The position numbers were made by a program, and so were the translations under genes. The notes beneath the pieces are model-generated. The model saw nothing but the letters and a program-made list of their open reading frames with translations, was not told the origin of the DNA and did not search any database. Shown here piece by piece: positions 19,005 through 26,192 of a DNA stretch of 41,814 bases. The DNA lies in assembly GCA_002410325.1 (NCBI GenBank), contig DHRK01000015.1, positions 1 through 41,814 on the forward strand, read 5' to 3'. Positions within the stretch are counted from its first letter, which is position 1; each line of letters begins with the position of its first letter. The DNA is from Syntrophomonas sp. UBA5314 (GTDB lineage: Bacteria > Bacillota > Syntrophomonadia > Syntrophomonadales > Syntrophomonadaceae).

Positions 19005-19499
19005 TTAGCCGTTGCGCTCGGCCAGGGTTAATAGAGCACTGTATATTTTGGCCAGGATACCCTGCTCAGCTGAATCCTGAGCTACGGTCTGGACGGGGGC
19101 CGCTTGATTGACCTGACTGACTTCGGGGGTGGAAACCACCTTCACCATCTTGGGATCAGGCTTTTGCATACCCAGTTCACTGCTGGCCAGCTTCTCCACG
19201 TCACTCAAATTGGTAGCCTGGGCAATTTCATATTCCAACCGGGCGTTTGAGGCTTCCAGGCTGGCAATGTCCTTTTCCAGGGCAATTATTTTAAAGTTTT
19301 CCGAAGAACCTTTAGTACACAGGAAAACCAGCATCAAAGCATAGCAGAACACCAGCAATCCTATTTTAACCGACATGCTTCTCCGGTTCTTTTTCTTGCG
19401 GTATATTTTTCTAACCCTTTGCGTTCCCAGAACGGCTTCTTCTTGAGGCAGAGGGAGTTCCCAGTAACTCTCGTCGTACTTATAGCTCGCCTGTACCAT
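19005..19499 (-). CDS. ftsL: Cell division protein FtsL
   Basis: Small bitopic divisome protein of 164 aa. It has a basic cytoplasmic tail (RKIYRKKKNRRS), one transmembrane helix (~44-62) and a leucine-zipper-like coiled coil (~70-100). The family block SSELGMQKPDPKMVKVV lies near 107-123. FtsL pairs with DivIC and DivIB to activate the septal synthase. It extends about 40 residues past the conserved block with a Gln/Ala/Val-rich tail, longer than many FtsL proteins. ATG start with GGAGG upstream. Flanked by rsmH and the class B PBP gene as expected. Confidence 0.88.
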   Translation of the reverse strand: MVQASYKYDESYWELPLPQEEAVLGTQRVRKIYRKKKNRRSMSVKIGLLVFCYALMLVFLCTKGSSENFKIIALEKDIASLEASNARLEYEIAQATNLSDVEKLASSELGMQKPDPKMVKVVSTPEVSQVNQAAPVQTVAQDSAEQGILAKIYSALLTLAERNG

Positions 19500-19526
19500 T
19501 TTATTCTCACACCTCCGTTTATAGAA

Positions 19527-20447
19527 CTATAACCTTGAGGCAACCCTGAGTTTAGCGCTCCTGGCCCGGGGGTTATACTCGCATTCTTCTTCACCGGGAA
19601 CAACCGGTTTTCTGGTGATAATCTGCAACTCGGCCTGGTGGCGGCAGGTGCATACCGGTTGTTGCGGCGGGCAGATACAGCTTCGGGACTTTTCCTGAAA
19701 AAACAGTTTAACCATTCTGTCCTCCAGGGAGTGGAAGGTAATAACGCATAACCTGCCGCCTTTATTTAAAACTGCCAAAGCCTGCGGCAAAACAGCCTGC
19801 AGGGCATCCAATTCTCCGTTTACCGCGATGCGCAAGGCCTGAAAGGTCTTGCGGCCCGGGTGTTTTTCCCGGCGGTACCTGGCCGGGACCGCGCTTTTTA
19901 TTATCTCCACCAGTTCCAGGGTGGAATGGATCTCTCCCTTGTTGCGGGTTTGTACAATGGCCCGGGCAATAGCCGGCGCGTATTTTTCTTCACCATAAGT
20001 CCAGAGAATCTTCTTCAGCTGCTCTTCGGGCCATTCATTCACCAGATGCCAGGCGCTGGTTGCCTGCTCCCGGTTCATTCTCATATCCAATCGGGCGTCT
20101 TCATGATAACTGAAACCCCGCTCCGGCTCATCGAGCTGGAACGATGACACCCCCAGATCGATCAAAATCCCATCAACGGCATCCACGCCCAGTTCGTCGA
20201 GAATAGCCCTTAAATCCCTAAAATCAGCGTGGACAAAATCTACCCGCCCTCTCTCAAACCGTTCCCTGGTGTGCTCCAGAACCGTTTGGTCCTTGTCCAG
20301 GGCTATCACCCGGGCGCCCGGCGTAAGTTTGGTCAGCAGCATGGCTAGATGGCCTCCGCCGCCGGCCGTACAATCTATATAAACCCCTTCCGGGTTGGTT
20401 ACCAGATAATCTATAGTTGGGCCTGCCAAAACCGGTAGATGCGCCAT
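19527..20447 (-). CDS. rsmH: 16S rRNA (cytosine1402-N4)-methyltransferase RsmH
   Basis: S-adenosylmethionine-dependent methyltransferase acting on C1402 of 16S rRNA; older name MraW. The protein is 306 aa. It has the N-terminal HLPVLAGPTIDYL block, the SAM-binding DCTAGGGGHLAML (~25-37), the DGILIDLGVSSFQLD motif, and the HPGRKTFQALRIAVN motif near 200. ATG start with AAAGGGAG. Second gene of the dcw operon, 10 bp after mraZ. Confidence 0.98.
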   Translation of the reverse strand: MAHLPVLAGPTIDYLVTNPEGVYIDCTAGGGGHLAMLLTKLTPGARVIALDKDQTVLEHTRERFERGRVDFVHADFRDLRAILDELGVDAVDGILIDLGVSSFQLDEPERGFSYHEDARLDMRMNREQATSAWHLVNEWPEEQLKKILWTYGEEKYAPAIARAIVQTRNKGEIHSTLELVEIIKSAVPARYRREKHPGRKTFQALRIAVNGELDALQAVLPQALAVLNKGGRLCVITFHSLEDRMVKLFFQEKSRSCICPPQQPVCTCRHQAELQIITRKPVVPGEEECEYNPRARSAKLRVASRL

Positions 20448-20457
20448 AGCTCCCTTT

Positions 20458-20880
20458 CTAAATACCTAAACTTTCGGCTATTTCTTCAAAATTGGAACCC
20501 GCCATACCGTTATATTGTGCCCATTTGTCACCAGCCCAAATCTCCAGCCTGGAGCCCACCCCGATTATCACTGCATCCTTTTCCACCTGGGCATAATCGC
20601 GTAGGTTCAAGGGCAGTAAGACCCGGCCCTGTTTGTCTGCCTCCAATTCAGCAGCCCCAGAAAAGAAAAATCTCACAAAAGAGCGCACATCTCCGCGGGT
20701 AAACGGAAGTGCCCTTACTTTTGCCTCTATGTTCATCCACTCATCCAGGGTGTAGACGAATATGCAGTTATCTAAGCCCTTGGTAGCAATAAATCTTTCC
20801 CCCAGTTCGTCGCGCAAACGGGAGGGTATGGTGATTCTGCCCTTGGGATCCAGACTATGCTGGTACTCGCCCAGAAGCAT
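20458..20880 (-). CDS. mraZ: Transcriptional regulator MraZ
   Basis: DNA-binding protein with two AbrB-like repeats that autoregulates the dcw operon in the bacteria studied. The protein is 140 aa from ATG 20880 (MLLGEYQHSL). It has GAGGAG 8-9 nt upstream, and the start matches the family; a longer frame adds seven unrelated residues. The two conserved DNA-binding motifs are seen at residues 11-15 (DPKGR) and 82-86 (DKQGR). Three GTGG decamers lie 30-60 bp upstream of the start, consistent with autoregulation. First gene of the operon. Confidence 0.97.
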   Translation of the reverse strand: MLLGEYQHSLDPKGRITIPSRLRDELGERFIATKGLDNCIFVYTLDEWMNIEAKVRALPFTRGDVRSFVRFFFSGAAELEADKQGRVLLPLNLRDYAQVEKDAVIIGVGSRLEIWAGDKWAQYNGMAGSNFEEIAESLGI

Positions 20881-20912
20881 ATTCTTGGCTCCTCTCACCA
20901 CTTACGTGGGAT

Positions 20913-20942
20913 GTTGCTCCACTTTGCCCCACTTTAACCCAC
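20913..20942 (-). promoter_or_regulatory. Putative MraZ operator: three tandem GTGG decamers
   Basis: On the minus strand the three consecutive 10-mers are GTGGGTTAAA, GTGGGGCAAA and GTGGAGCAAC, exactly head to tail. MraZ proteins are known to bind tandem GTGG-type boxes with a 10-bp period in front of mraZ (shown in Escherichia coli and Mycoplasma). Position and period fit well. A TAGAAT hexamer at 20946-20951 could be the -10 box, but no -35 is convincing, so the promoter itself is unassigned. Confidence 0.8.
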
Positions 20943-21098
20943 CATATTCTACCCTCCATCCACGGTTCCCTCCTTTGTGAAAAAAGTAACAATTATTCCC
21001 CCCTGTCACATTCCCTCGTTAATTGTCTGCTAAAAGTCCTATTTATCTGTAACATAGAACGCTTTTGCCCGGAACCGTGTCAAAATTAGAAGAAAAAA

Positions 21099-21312
21099 AT
21101 GAATCATGCTTCCCATGTCGGTTCGGGACCTATTTCCCACGTAAATTGCCGGATAAAAAGAGAGAAGTATAAATGGTGAAGGAGAATTTGGAGCTCAATG
21201 AAGTGATAGTAGGCGACGTTGAAGCAGAGTACGCTATATTCTGACCAGAAATCCGATAGAAGCCAAGCGGAATAAACACGAGAGAGAGCCCAGATTAAAC
21301 CGGAGGACATAA
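21099..21312 (+). pseudogene. Frameshifted transposase remnant (IS4/IS1634-like)
   Basis: Plus-strand coding fragments survive in different frames. From 21099 one frame reads a peptide with the block HVGSGP. From 21173 an ATG frame reads MVKENLELNEVIVGDVEAEY and then stops. The overlapping third frame continues as VRYILTRNPIEAKRNKHERE and ends at TAA 21310-21312. The ELNEV...RYILxRNPxEAxRxxxxRE pattern resembles the core of IS4/IS1634-type transposases, as I remember them. It is clearly non-functional: several frameshifts and most of the gene missing. No terminal inverted repeats were found. Confidence 0.5.
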
Positions 21313-21314
21313 AC

Positions 21315-21344
21315 GTTTCAATCCCTCATGGGTACGATAAAATC
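21315..21344. repeat. Orphan CRISPR-type repeat unit
   Basis: A 30-nt unit starts with GTTTCAATCCCTCATGGGTA and ends with CGATAAAATC. It closely resembles the widespread type I-B/III CRISPR repeat class that starts GTTTCAATCCCT and ends AAAAC. A second GTTTCAAT occurs exactly 67 bp later (21382), the right repeat-plus-spacer period, but the remainder of that copy is degenerate. There is no further array and no cas gene in the window, so this looks like a relic. The orientation of the original array cannot be decided. Confidence 0.5.
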
Positions 21345-21444
21345 AGGCGTAGAATCTAGTAAACTTTCAATAACCCCGTAAGTTTCAATTCCGTTTAGTG
21401 ATTGTAGGAGTTATTTCTCTGTGTATCTATTCAGAAAATAGCTT

Positions 21445-21467
21445 GACCGCCTTAAAGTAAGGCGGTC
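21445..21467 (-). terminator. Perfect 10-bp hairpin downstream of the ACT/paaK genes
   Basis: GACCGCCTTA, a 3-nt loop, then TAAGGCGGTC. It lies about 120 nt past the stop of the ACT gene, in its transcription direction. The minus strand after the stem reads CAAGCTATTTTCTG, only a modest T tract. It is probably the end of that operon, but could be a relic of the neighbouring mobile DNA. Confidence 0.4.
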
Positions 21468-21584
21468 TAAAGCCTTTACTAACCGCCCTACCTAAAGCGG
21501 CTCCTTTATCGGTTGTATGATGGCATAGGGAAACGTATTCGTCAAAGTTCATGAAGGTCTATGATCTTCTTTTTCCAAAGGGTT

Positions 21585-22013
21585 TTACAGCTTGTAAAGC
21601 TCGCTTTCCTCCATATATTTAATGCCCTTTTTCCGAAAAGCCTCCAGGGCTCGGGCAATGTCCTCAACCTTAAATACAACCAGTGCATTGTCGGCATTGG
21701 TGCCGATAAATGCATAGAGGTATTCTATATTCAGGTTTTCTTCATTCATTTGCTCCAGTATGCCGGCTAAACTGCCCGGCGTATCAGGCACTTGAACTGC
21801 CACCACCTCGGTTTCGCTTACCGTAAATCCCGCTTCTTTAAGTATCGTATGCGCCTTTTCCGGATCGTTGACAATAATGCGCAGAATGCCAAAATCCGAA
21901 GTATCGGCAATCGACAGGGCGCGAATGTTTATGCCCGCTTCTCCCAGGGTGCGGGTAACATGCAGCAGACGGCCGGCTTTGTTTTCTAAAAATATTGATA
22001 TTTGTCTGGCCAT
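21585..22013 (-). CDS. Tandem ACT-domain protein
   Basis: A 142-aa protein made of two ACT domains (~1-70 and ~71-140). Each opens with a ligand-binding turn of the form N/T-x-x-G-x-L (ENKAGRLLHV, PDTPGSLAGI). ACT pairs bind amino acids or related small molecules and usually act as regulators. This stand-alone type is often encoded next to phenylacetate-CoA ligase in anaerobes, and here it follows paaK by 15 bp. An aromatic ligand is inference. ATG start with AGGAGGGGG. Confidence 0.88.
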   Translation of the reverse strand: MARQISIFLENKAGRLLHVTRTLGEAGINIRALSIADTSDFGILRIIVNDPEKAHTILKEAGFTVSETEVVAVQVPDTPGSLAGILEQMNEENLNIEYLYAFIGTNADNALVVFKVEDIARALEAFRKKGIKYMEESELYKL

Positions 22014-22028
22014 AGTCTATTCCCCCTC

Positions 22029-23330
22029 CTATATTTTCCTGTTATCGATGATCCGTTTGGCCTTGCCCTCGCTTCGCTCAATAGTCTTGGGCTCAACCAG
22101 TCGGACCTTGACCGCAATCCCCAGACCGCTGTTCAAGTCCCTGCTGATCCTGGCCTCCAATTCTTCCAGTTTGCGGACTTCATCGCTGAAAACGCTTTCC
22201 GAAACTTCAACCTGAACTTCTAAACGGTCCAAATTGTTTTTACGCTCCACCACCAGTTGATACTGAGGCTCAATCCCGGGTATTTGCAGAAGAATACTTT
22301 CCACCATGGAGGGAAATACATTGACCCCGCGAATGATCAGCATGTCATCCGAACGTCCCAGCACCTTCTCCATGCGGGTATGGGTTCTTCCGCAATCGCA
22401 AACCTCACGGGTCAGTCTGGTCAAGTCCCGGGTGCGATACCGGATTATCGGAAAGGCTTCTTTATTAAGAGAAGTGATAACCAGTTCTCCATGGCTACCC
22501 TCGGGAAGCACCTCACCAGTATCCGGATCGATGATCTCGGCGATGAAATGGTCTTCAGAGATATGAAGACCTTTTTTATATGCACAGTCTGCAGCAACAC
22601 CCGGACCAACCAACTCAGTCATCCCGTACACGTCGTAGGCATCAATTTCCCATTTACTCTCGATTTCTTTACGCATATTCTCCGACCAGGGCTCGGCTCC
22701 GAATAATCCTGATTTAATTTTGAACTCAGAACGCTCCATGCCCAAATTAACCAGTTCCTCATGCAAAACCAGGGCATAGGATGGGGTGCAACCCAGCAGC
22801 GTCACACCATAGTCCTGCATTATTGATAACTGGCGCTTGGTATTTCCACCCGAAGCCGGAAGAACCGCAGCCCCTATTTTTTCGGCCCCATAGTGGCCTC
22901 CTAGTCCTCCCGTAAAAAGCCCATATCCCCAGGTAATCTGTATTACTGAATCACGGGTGGCTCCTGCATTGGTTAGGCAGCGGGCCATTAATTCAGCCCA
23001 GTTCTCTATGTCATTTTTAGTATATGCGGCTACGGTAGGTTTTCCTGTAGTTCCAGAAGAAGACTGGATTCTAACAACATCTCTCATCGGAACGGCCAGC
23101 AAGCCAAAGGGATAATTATCACGAAAATCCTTTTTAGTAAGAAAGGGTAGATATTGTAAATCAGCCAGGTTGTTGATATCCTGAGGTTTTACTCCAGCCT
23201 CATCCATTTTAGCCCTATAGGCCGGGACAAAGGAGTAAACCCGGAAAACGCTTTCCTTTAGTTTTCTCAATTGCAGTTTTTCCAGCTCTTCGCGGGGCAT
23301 ACATTCTTTCTCTTTATCCCAATAAATCAT
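22029..23330 (-). CDS. paaK: Phenylacetate-CoA ligase
   Basis: AMP-forming acyl-CoA ligase that activates phenylacetate or a related aryl acid; 433 aa. It shows the phosphate-binding loop QSSSGTTGKPT (~89-99), the adenylation motif YGMTELVGPG, and the C-terminal hinge and lid with KVLGRSDDMLIIRGVNVFP. In anaerobes such ligases often work with indolepyruvate or phenylpyruvate ferredoxin oxidoreductases in aromatic amino acid oxidation; none is visible here. ATG start with GGGAGG. It lies between an EndoIII-like gene and the ACT gene. Confidence 0.93.
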   Translation of the reverse strand: MIYWDKEKECMPREELEKLQLRKLKESVFRVYSFVPAYRAKMDEAGVKPQDINNLADLQYLPFLTKKDFRDNYPFGLLAVPMRDVVRIQSSSGTTGKPTVAAYTKNDIENWAELMARCLTNAGATRDSVIQITWGYGLFTGGLGGHYGAEKIGAAVLPASGGNTKRQLSIMQDYGVTLLGCTPSYALVLHEELVNLGMERSEFKIKSGLFGAEPWSENMRKEIESKWEIDAYDVYGMTELVGPGVAADCAYKKGLHISEDHFIAEIIDPDTGEVLPEGSHGELVITSLNKEAFPIIRYRTRDLTRLTREVCDCGRTHTRMEKVLGRSDDMLIIRGVNVFPSMVESILLQIPGIEPQYQLVVERKNNLDRLEVQVEVSESVFSDEVRKLEELEARISRDLNSGLGIAVKVRLVEPKTIERSEGKAKRIIDNRKI

Positions 23331-23334
23331 TATT

Positions 23335-24030
23335 CTACCTCCCTATTTCGTTATCCTGCCCATCAGGCGAATTAACACAGGTGCCTCTAACCGGGCATGC
23401 ACTGCATAAAGGCCTGCTTTTTTTGCAGTACTTGGCGCCCAGGCCGACCAGCAAGGCATGGTATTCGTTGTATATCTGGGTGCCGGCCTCGCTGTACCTG
23501 GTCATAAACTCCTGCATTCCCTGGTAATCGATCCTCTCCTCTACCAGGCCCTGCCGGAACATGATGCGGCGGGTGTAGGCATCCACCACAAAAACCGGAT
23601 GCTGCCCGGCATAGAGCAGAATTGAATCAACCGTCTCCGGACCTAAACCCCATACATTCAGCAGTTGCCGGCGGCTTGCCTGCCAGTCCCCGGCCAGCAT
23701 GAGATCCAGGTCTCCCTGGTAAAACTCCTCTATGAACCCTAAAAGGGATTTTATCTTTTTCGCCTTCTGGCGATGGTAAAGAGCCGGCCGGATCAGCTCC
23801 GCAAGCCTGCTTTCATCTATATTAAGCAAGGCCCGGTAATCCAGGCAGTTGTTCTGTTTCAGGCAATCAATAGCCTTTTTTACATTTTTCCAGGCCACTG
23901 CCTGGGTCAAAACCGCTCCCACCACGATCTCCAGGCGGGTATCCCCGGGCCACCAGTGGCGTGGTCCGAAATGTTCGAACAACAAATCATATATTTCCTT
24001 GACCCTGGCATATCGATAGTCGTTTATCAT
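23335..24030 (-). CDS. HhH-GPD DNA glycosylase, MagIII/endonuclease III-like, with [4Fe-4S] site
   Basis: Base-excision repair glycosylase of 231 aa. It contains a helix-hairpin-helix motif (VWGLGPETVDSILLYA, ~126-141) and the catalytic Asp near 150 (VVDAYTRR). Four cysteines at ~202, 209, 212 and 218 have the Cys-6-Cys-2-Cys-5-Cys spacing of endonuclease III. The lysine that gives EndoIII its lyase activity is not at its usual place after the hairpin, which fits the MagIII-like monofunctional branch. I set the start at ATG 24030. The longer frame from 24105 would run through an intrinsic terminator. Substrate unknown. Confidence 0.85.
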   Translation of the reverse strand: MINDYRYARVKEIYDLLFEHFGPRHWWPGDTRLEIVVGAVLTQAVAWKNVKKAIDCLKQNNCLDYRALLNIDESRLAELIRPALYHRQKAKKIKSLLGFIEEFYQGDLDLMLAGDWQASRRQLLNVWGLGPETVDSILLYAGQHPVFVVDAYTRRIMFRQGLVEERIDYQGMQEFMTRYSEAGTQIYNEYHALLVGLGAKYCKKSRPLCSACPVRGTCVNSPDGQDNEIGR

Positions 24031-24070
24031 TTGCTTCCCGCTCCCGACTCCTGCCGTATTTAATAAAGGC

Positions 24071-24101
24071 AAATAAAAAGATCCAGTGATAAGGCTGGAT
24101 C
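24071..24101 (-). terminator. Intrinsic terminator after the 6S RNA
   Basis: On the minus strand a 7-bp stem (GATCCAG/CTGGATC) with an 8-nt loop is followed directly by TTTTTATTT. It separates the 6S RNA gene from the glycosylase gene and argues against the longer upstream start of that gene. Confidence 0.75.
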
Positions 24102-24124
24102 TCATAGGCCCTTTTATATTAAGG

Positions 24125-24290
24125 GTTTATTTCCCACCGGGAAATAAAAACCCCACCGAGCCGTGATGCCGATGTTAAAACCTGAGGTCTCAGGTGGGTG
24201 CTCTCCCGTATGCTTATCGTGTCCCACTCTATGGGCTTACAGTCTACATACGGAGATAAGCTCCCCTATAATCGGTGTTGGAAATAACTT
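24125..24290 (-). ncRNA. ssrS: 6S RNA
   Basis: Regulatory RNA that binds sigma-A RNA polymerase by mimicking an open promoter. The minus-strand transcript folds into the typical rod. The terminal stem is CTCCGTATG with CATACGGGAG, and it contains an inner CCCA/TGGG hairpin. On the 3' side of the central bubble is the family-typical GCACCCACCTGA hairpin (CCTGA GACC TCAGG) followed by TTTTAA. The closing stem pairs ACACCGA with TCGGTG, and GTTATTTCC with GGAAATAAAC. Location next to aspS matches Bacillus bsrA. Ends are estimated to within about 10 nt. Confidence 0.8.
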
Positions 24291-24296
24291 GTCGAC

Positions 24297-24326
24297 ATTT
24301 CACGCACACAGCAGGGGTTCATTCAA
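24297..24326 (-). promoter_or_regulatory. Promoter of the 6S RNA
   Basis: Minus strand TTGAAT, 18-bp spacer, TGAAAT. The predicted start, about 24290, coincides with the first base needed for the 6S closing stem, which supports both calls. Confidence 0.5.
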
Positions 24327-24416
24327 ATTCTCTTAGGCTCGCTAAAATAATACCATAAAAACCGGGCATCTTCAAGCTTGAGCGCTTGGATTAATCCTCC
24401 AAAGCCAAGCCATTTT

Positions 24417-26177
24417 TTACTTTTCCCGTATCTTTATGGAGAGCTCGCGCAGCTGCTTGGCCTTCACATCGGAAGGAGCTCCGGTCATGGGGCAGGCAGC
24501 GCTCTGCGTCTTGGGAAAGGCAATGACATCCCTGATACTCTGGCGCTCGGCCATTATCATTATGAGCCGGTCAATTCCGAAGGCAATACCGCCATGGGGA
24601 GGTGTTCCGTAGTCAAAGGCCTCCAACATGTAGCCAAAACGTTCTTGGCTTTCCTCGCTGCTCATGCCTATGGTTGAGAACATTTTCTCCTGGACTTCCC
24701 GCTGGTATATACGTATGCTGCCGCCGCCTATCTCGGTTCCATTAAGCACCATATCATAAGCCCGGGCCTTTACCAGACCGGGATTCTCATCCAGCAGGGG
24801 TATATCCTCCTGACGCGGTGCGGTAAACATGTGGTGCACCGCTACATAACGTTTTTCTTCTTCGTCGTACTCCAGCAAGGGAAAGTCAAGCACCCAGCAG
24901 AATTTCAGCTGCCCGGGCTTGACCAGGTCAAGACGGCGGGCCAATTCCAGTCTTAAAAAGCCCAGCACCCTGGCCACTACCGGAGCCGAATCCGCGCCAA
25001 ATAGCAAAAGGTCGCCGGGTTTGGCGTCAAGAGAGGCCAGCAGTCCGTCAATCTGTTCCTGGGTTAAAAATTTAGTAATCGGCGAACGCAGTTCATCATC
25101 CCCGACAATAATCCAGGCCATGCCCTTGGCTCCGTTGTCAACCGCCATTCTCCCCAGGTCGTCTATTTCCCGCCTGGTAAATGACGCGCAGCCTTTGGCA
25201 TTGATGGCCCTGACCACTCCGCCGGCGGCAATGGCCGAGGCAAAGACCTTGAATTCCACATCCCGCAATACTTCAGTCAAATCTACTATCGGCAAATCAA
25301 ACCGCAAGTCCGGTTTATCGCTACCGTATTTAGCCATTGCCTCCTCATAGGTCAGGCGGGGAAAGGGCAAAGCCATTTCCTGCTGTCCAGCCGCCTGGAA
25401 GATTTCCGCTATCATCTGTTCGACCAGGGTAAAAATATCTTCCTCGTCCACGAAAGACATTTCCATGTCCAACTGGGTAAATTCCGGCTGCCGATCGGCT
25501 CTTAAGTCTTCGTCCCGGAAACAGCGCGCAATCTGGAAATACTTCTCCATGCCCGCCACCATCAAGATCTGCTTGAAGGTCTGGGGGGATTGGGGCAGAG
25601 CATAAAATTGGCCCGGGTGGATGCGGCTGGGCACCAGATAGTCCCGGGCTCCCTCCGGAGTACTGTTGGTCAATATGGGCGTCTCAATTTCCAAAAAACC
25701 CCGTTCATCAAGATAACTCCTCATTTTTTGCACCACCCGGTGGCGCATCATTATATTATGCTTCATTTCCGGCCGGCGCAAATCCAGATAGCGATACTTC
25801 AAACGCAGGACTTCATCGACCTCAATGCCGTCTTCGATATAGAAAGGAGGTGTCTTGGCCCGGTTCAGTACCAGCAGCTCACGGGCATAGACTTCCACTT
25901 TGCCGGTCACCAGATTGGGGTTTTCAGTCCCTTCGGGGCGCTCCCGAACGGCGCCGCATACTGCCACCACGTATTCACTGCGCACCTGCTCGGCCAGGTG
26001 AAAGGCGTCGGTGTCTACCTCCGGGCTGAAAACCACCTGTACCAGACCCGACCGGTCGCGCAGGTCTATAAAGATCAGGCCGCCATGATCGCGGCGGGTG
26101 TTGACCCAACCGTTCAAGACCACTTCCTGGCCTATCAATCCGGTGTTCATTTCTGTGGCGCTGTGCGTTCTCTTCAT
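24417..26177 (-). CDS. aspS: Aspartyl-tRNA synthetase
   Basis: Class II synthetase charging tRNA-Asp; 586 aa, the bacterial length. An N-terminal OB-fold anticodon domain (~1-105) is followed by the class II catalytic core. Motif 2 lies in the FRDEDLRADRQPEFTQLD block, and motif 3 is GGIAFGIDRLIMIMA near the C-terminus. The bacterial GAD insertion domain occupies ~300-410. ATG start. It lies 15 bp after hisS, the usual Firmicutes pair. It appears to be the last gene of the aroF operon, upstream of the separately transcribed 6S RNA. Confidence 0.98.
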   Translation of the reverse strand: MKRTHSATEMNTGLIGQEVVLNGWVNTRRDHGGLIFIDLRDRSGLVQVVFSPEVDTDAFHLAEQVRSEYVVAVCGAVRERPEGTENPNLVTGKVEVYARELLVLNRAKTPPFYIEDGIEVDEVLRLKYRYLDLRRPEMKHNIMMRHRVVQKMRSYLDERGFLEIETPILTNSTPEGARDYLVPSRIHPGQFYALPQSPQTFKQILMVAGMEKYFQIARCFRDEDLRADRQPEFTQLDMEMSFVDEEDIFTLVEQMIAEIFQAAGQQEMALPFPRLTYEEAMAKYGSDKPDLRFDLPIVDLTEVLRDVEFKVFASAIAAGGVVRAINAKGCASFTRREIDDLGRMAVDNGAKGMAWIIVGDDELRSPITKFLTQEQIDGLLASLDAKPGDLLLFGADSAPVVARVLGFLRLELARRLDLVKPGQLKFCWVLDFPLLEYDEEEKRYVAVHHMFTAPRQEDIPLLDENPGLVKARAYDMVLNGTEIGGGSIRIYQREVQEKMFSTIGMSSEESQERFGYMLEAFDYGTPPHGGIAFGIDRLIMIMAERQSIRDVIAFPKTQSAACPMTGAPSDVKAKQLRELSIKIREK

Positions 26178-26192
26178 CTGGCTTCGTTCCTC

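Noticed and set aside
21104..21310. 68-aa open frame on the minus strand upstream of mraZ
   Set aside because: It is antisense to the transposase remnant, which explains its openness; no ribosome site and no plausible protein features.
21382..21411. Second full CRISPR repeat
   Set aside because: Only the first 8 bases (GTTTCAAT) and scattered positions match; the spacing is suggestive but it cannot be called an array.
24126..24148. Perfect TTTATTTCCC/GGGAAATAAA hairpin as a terminator
   Set aside because: Neither strand has a T tract after the stem; its outer arm pairs better with the 6S RNA 5' end, and a proper terminator follows at 24071-24101.
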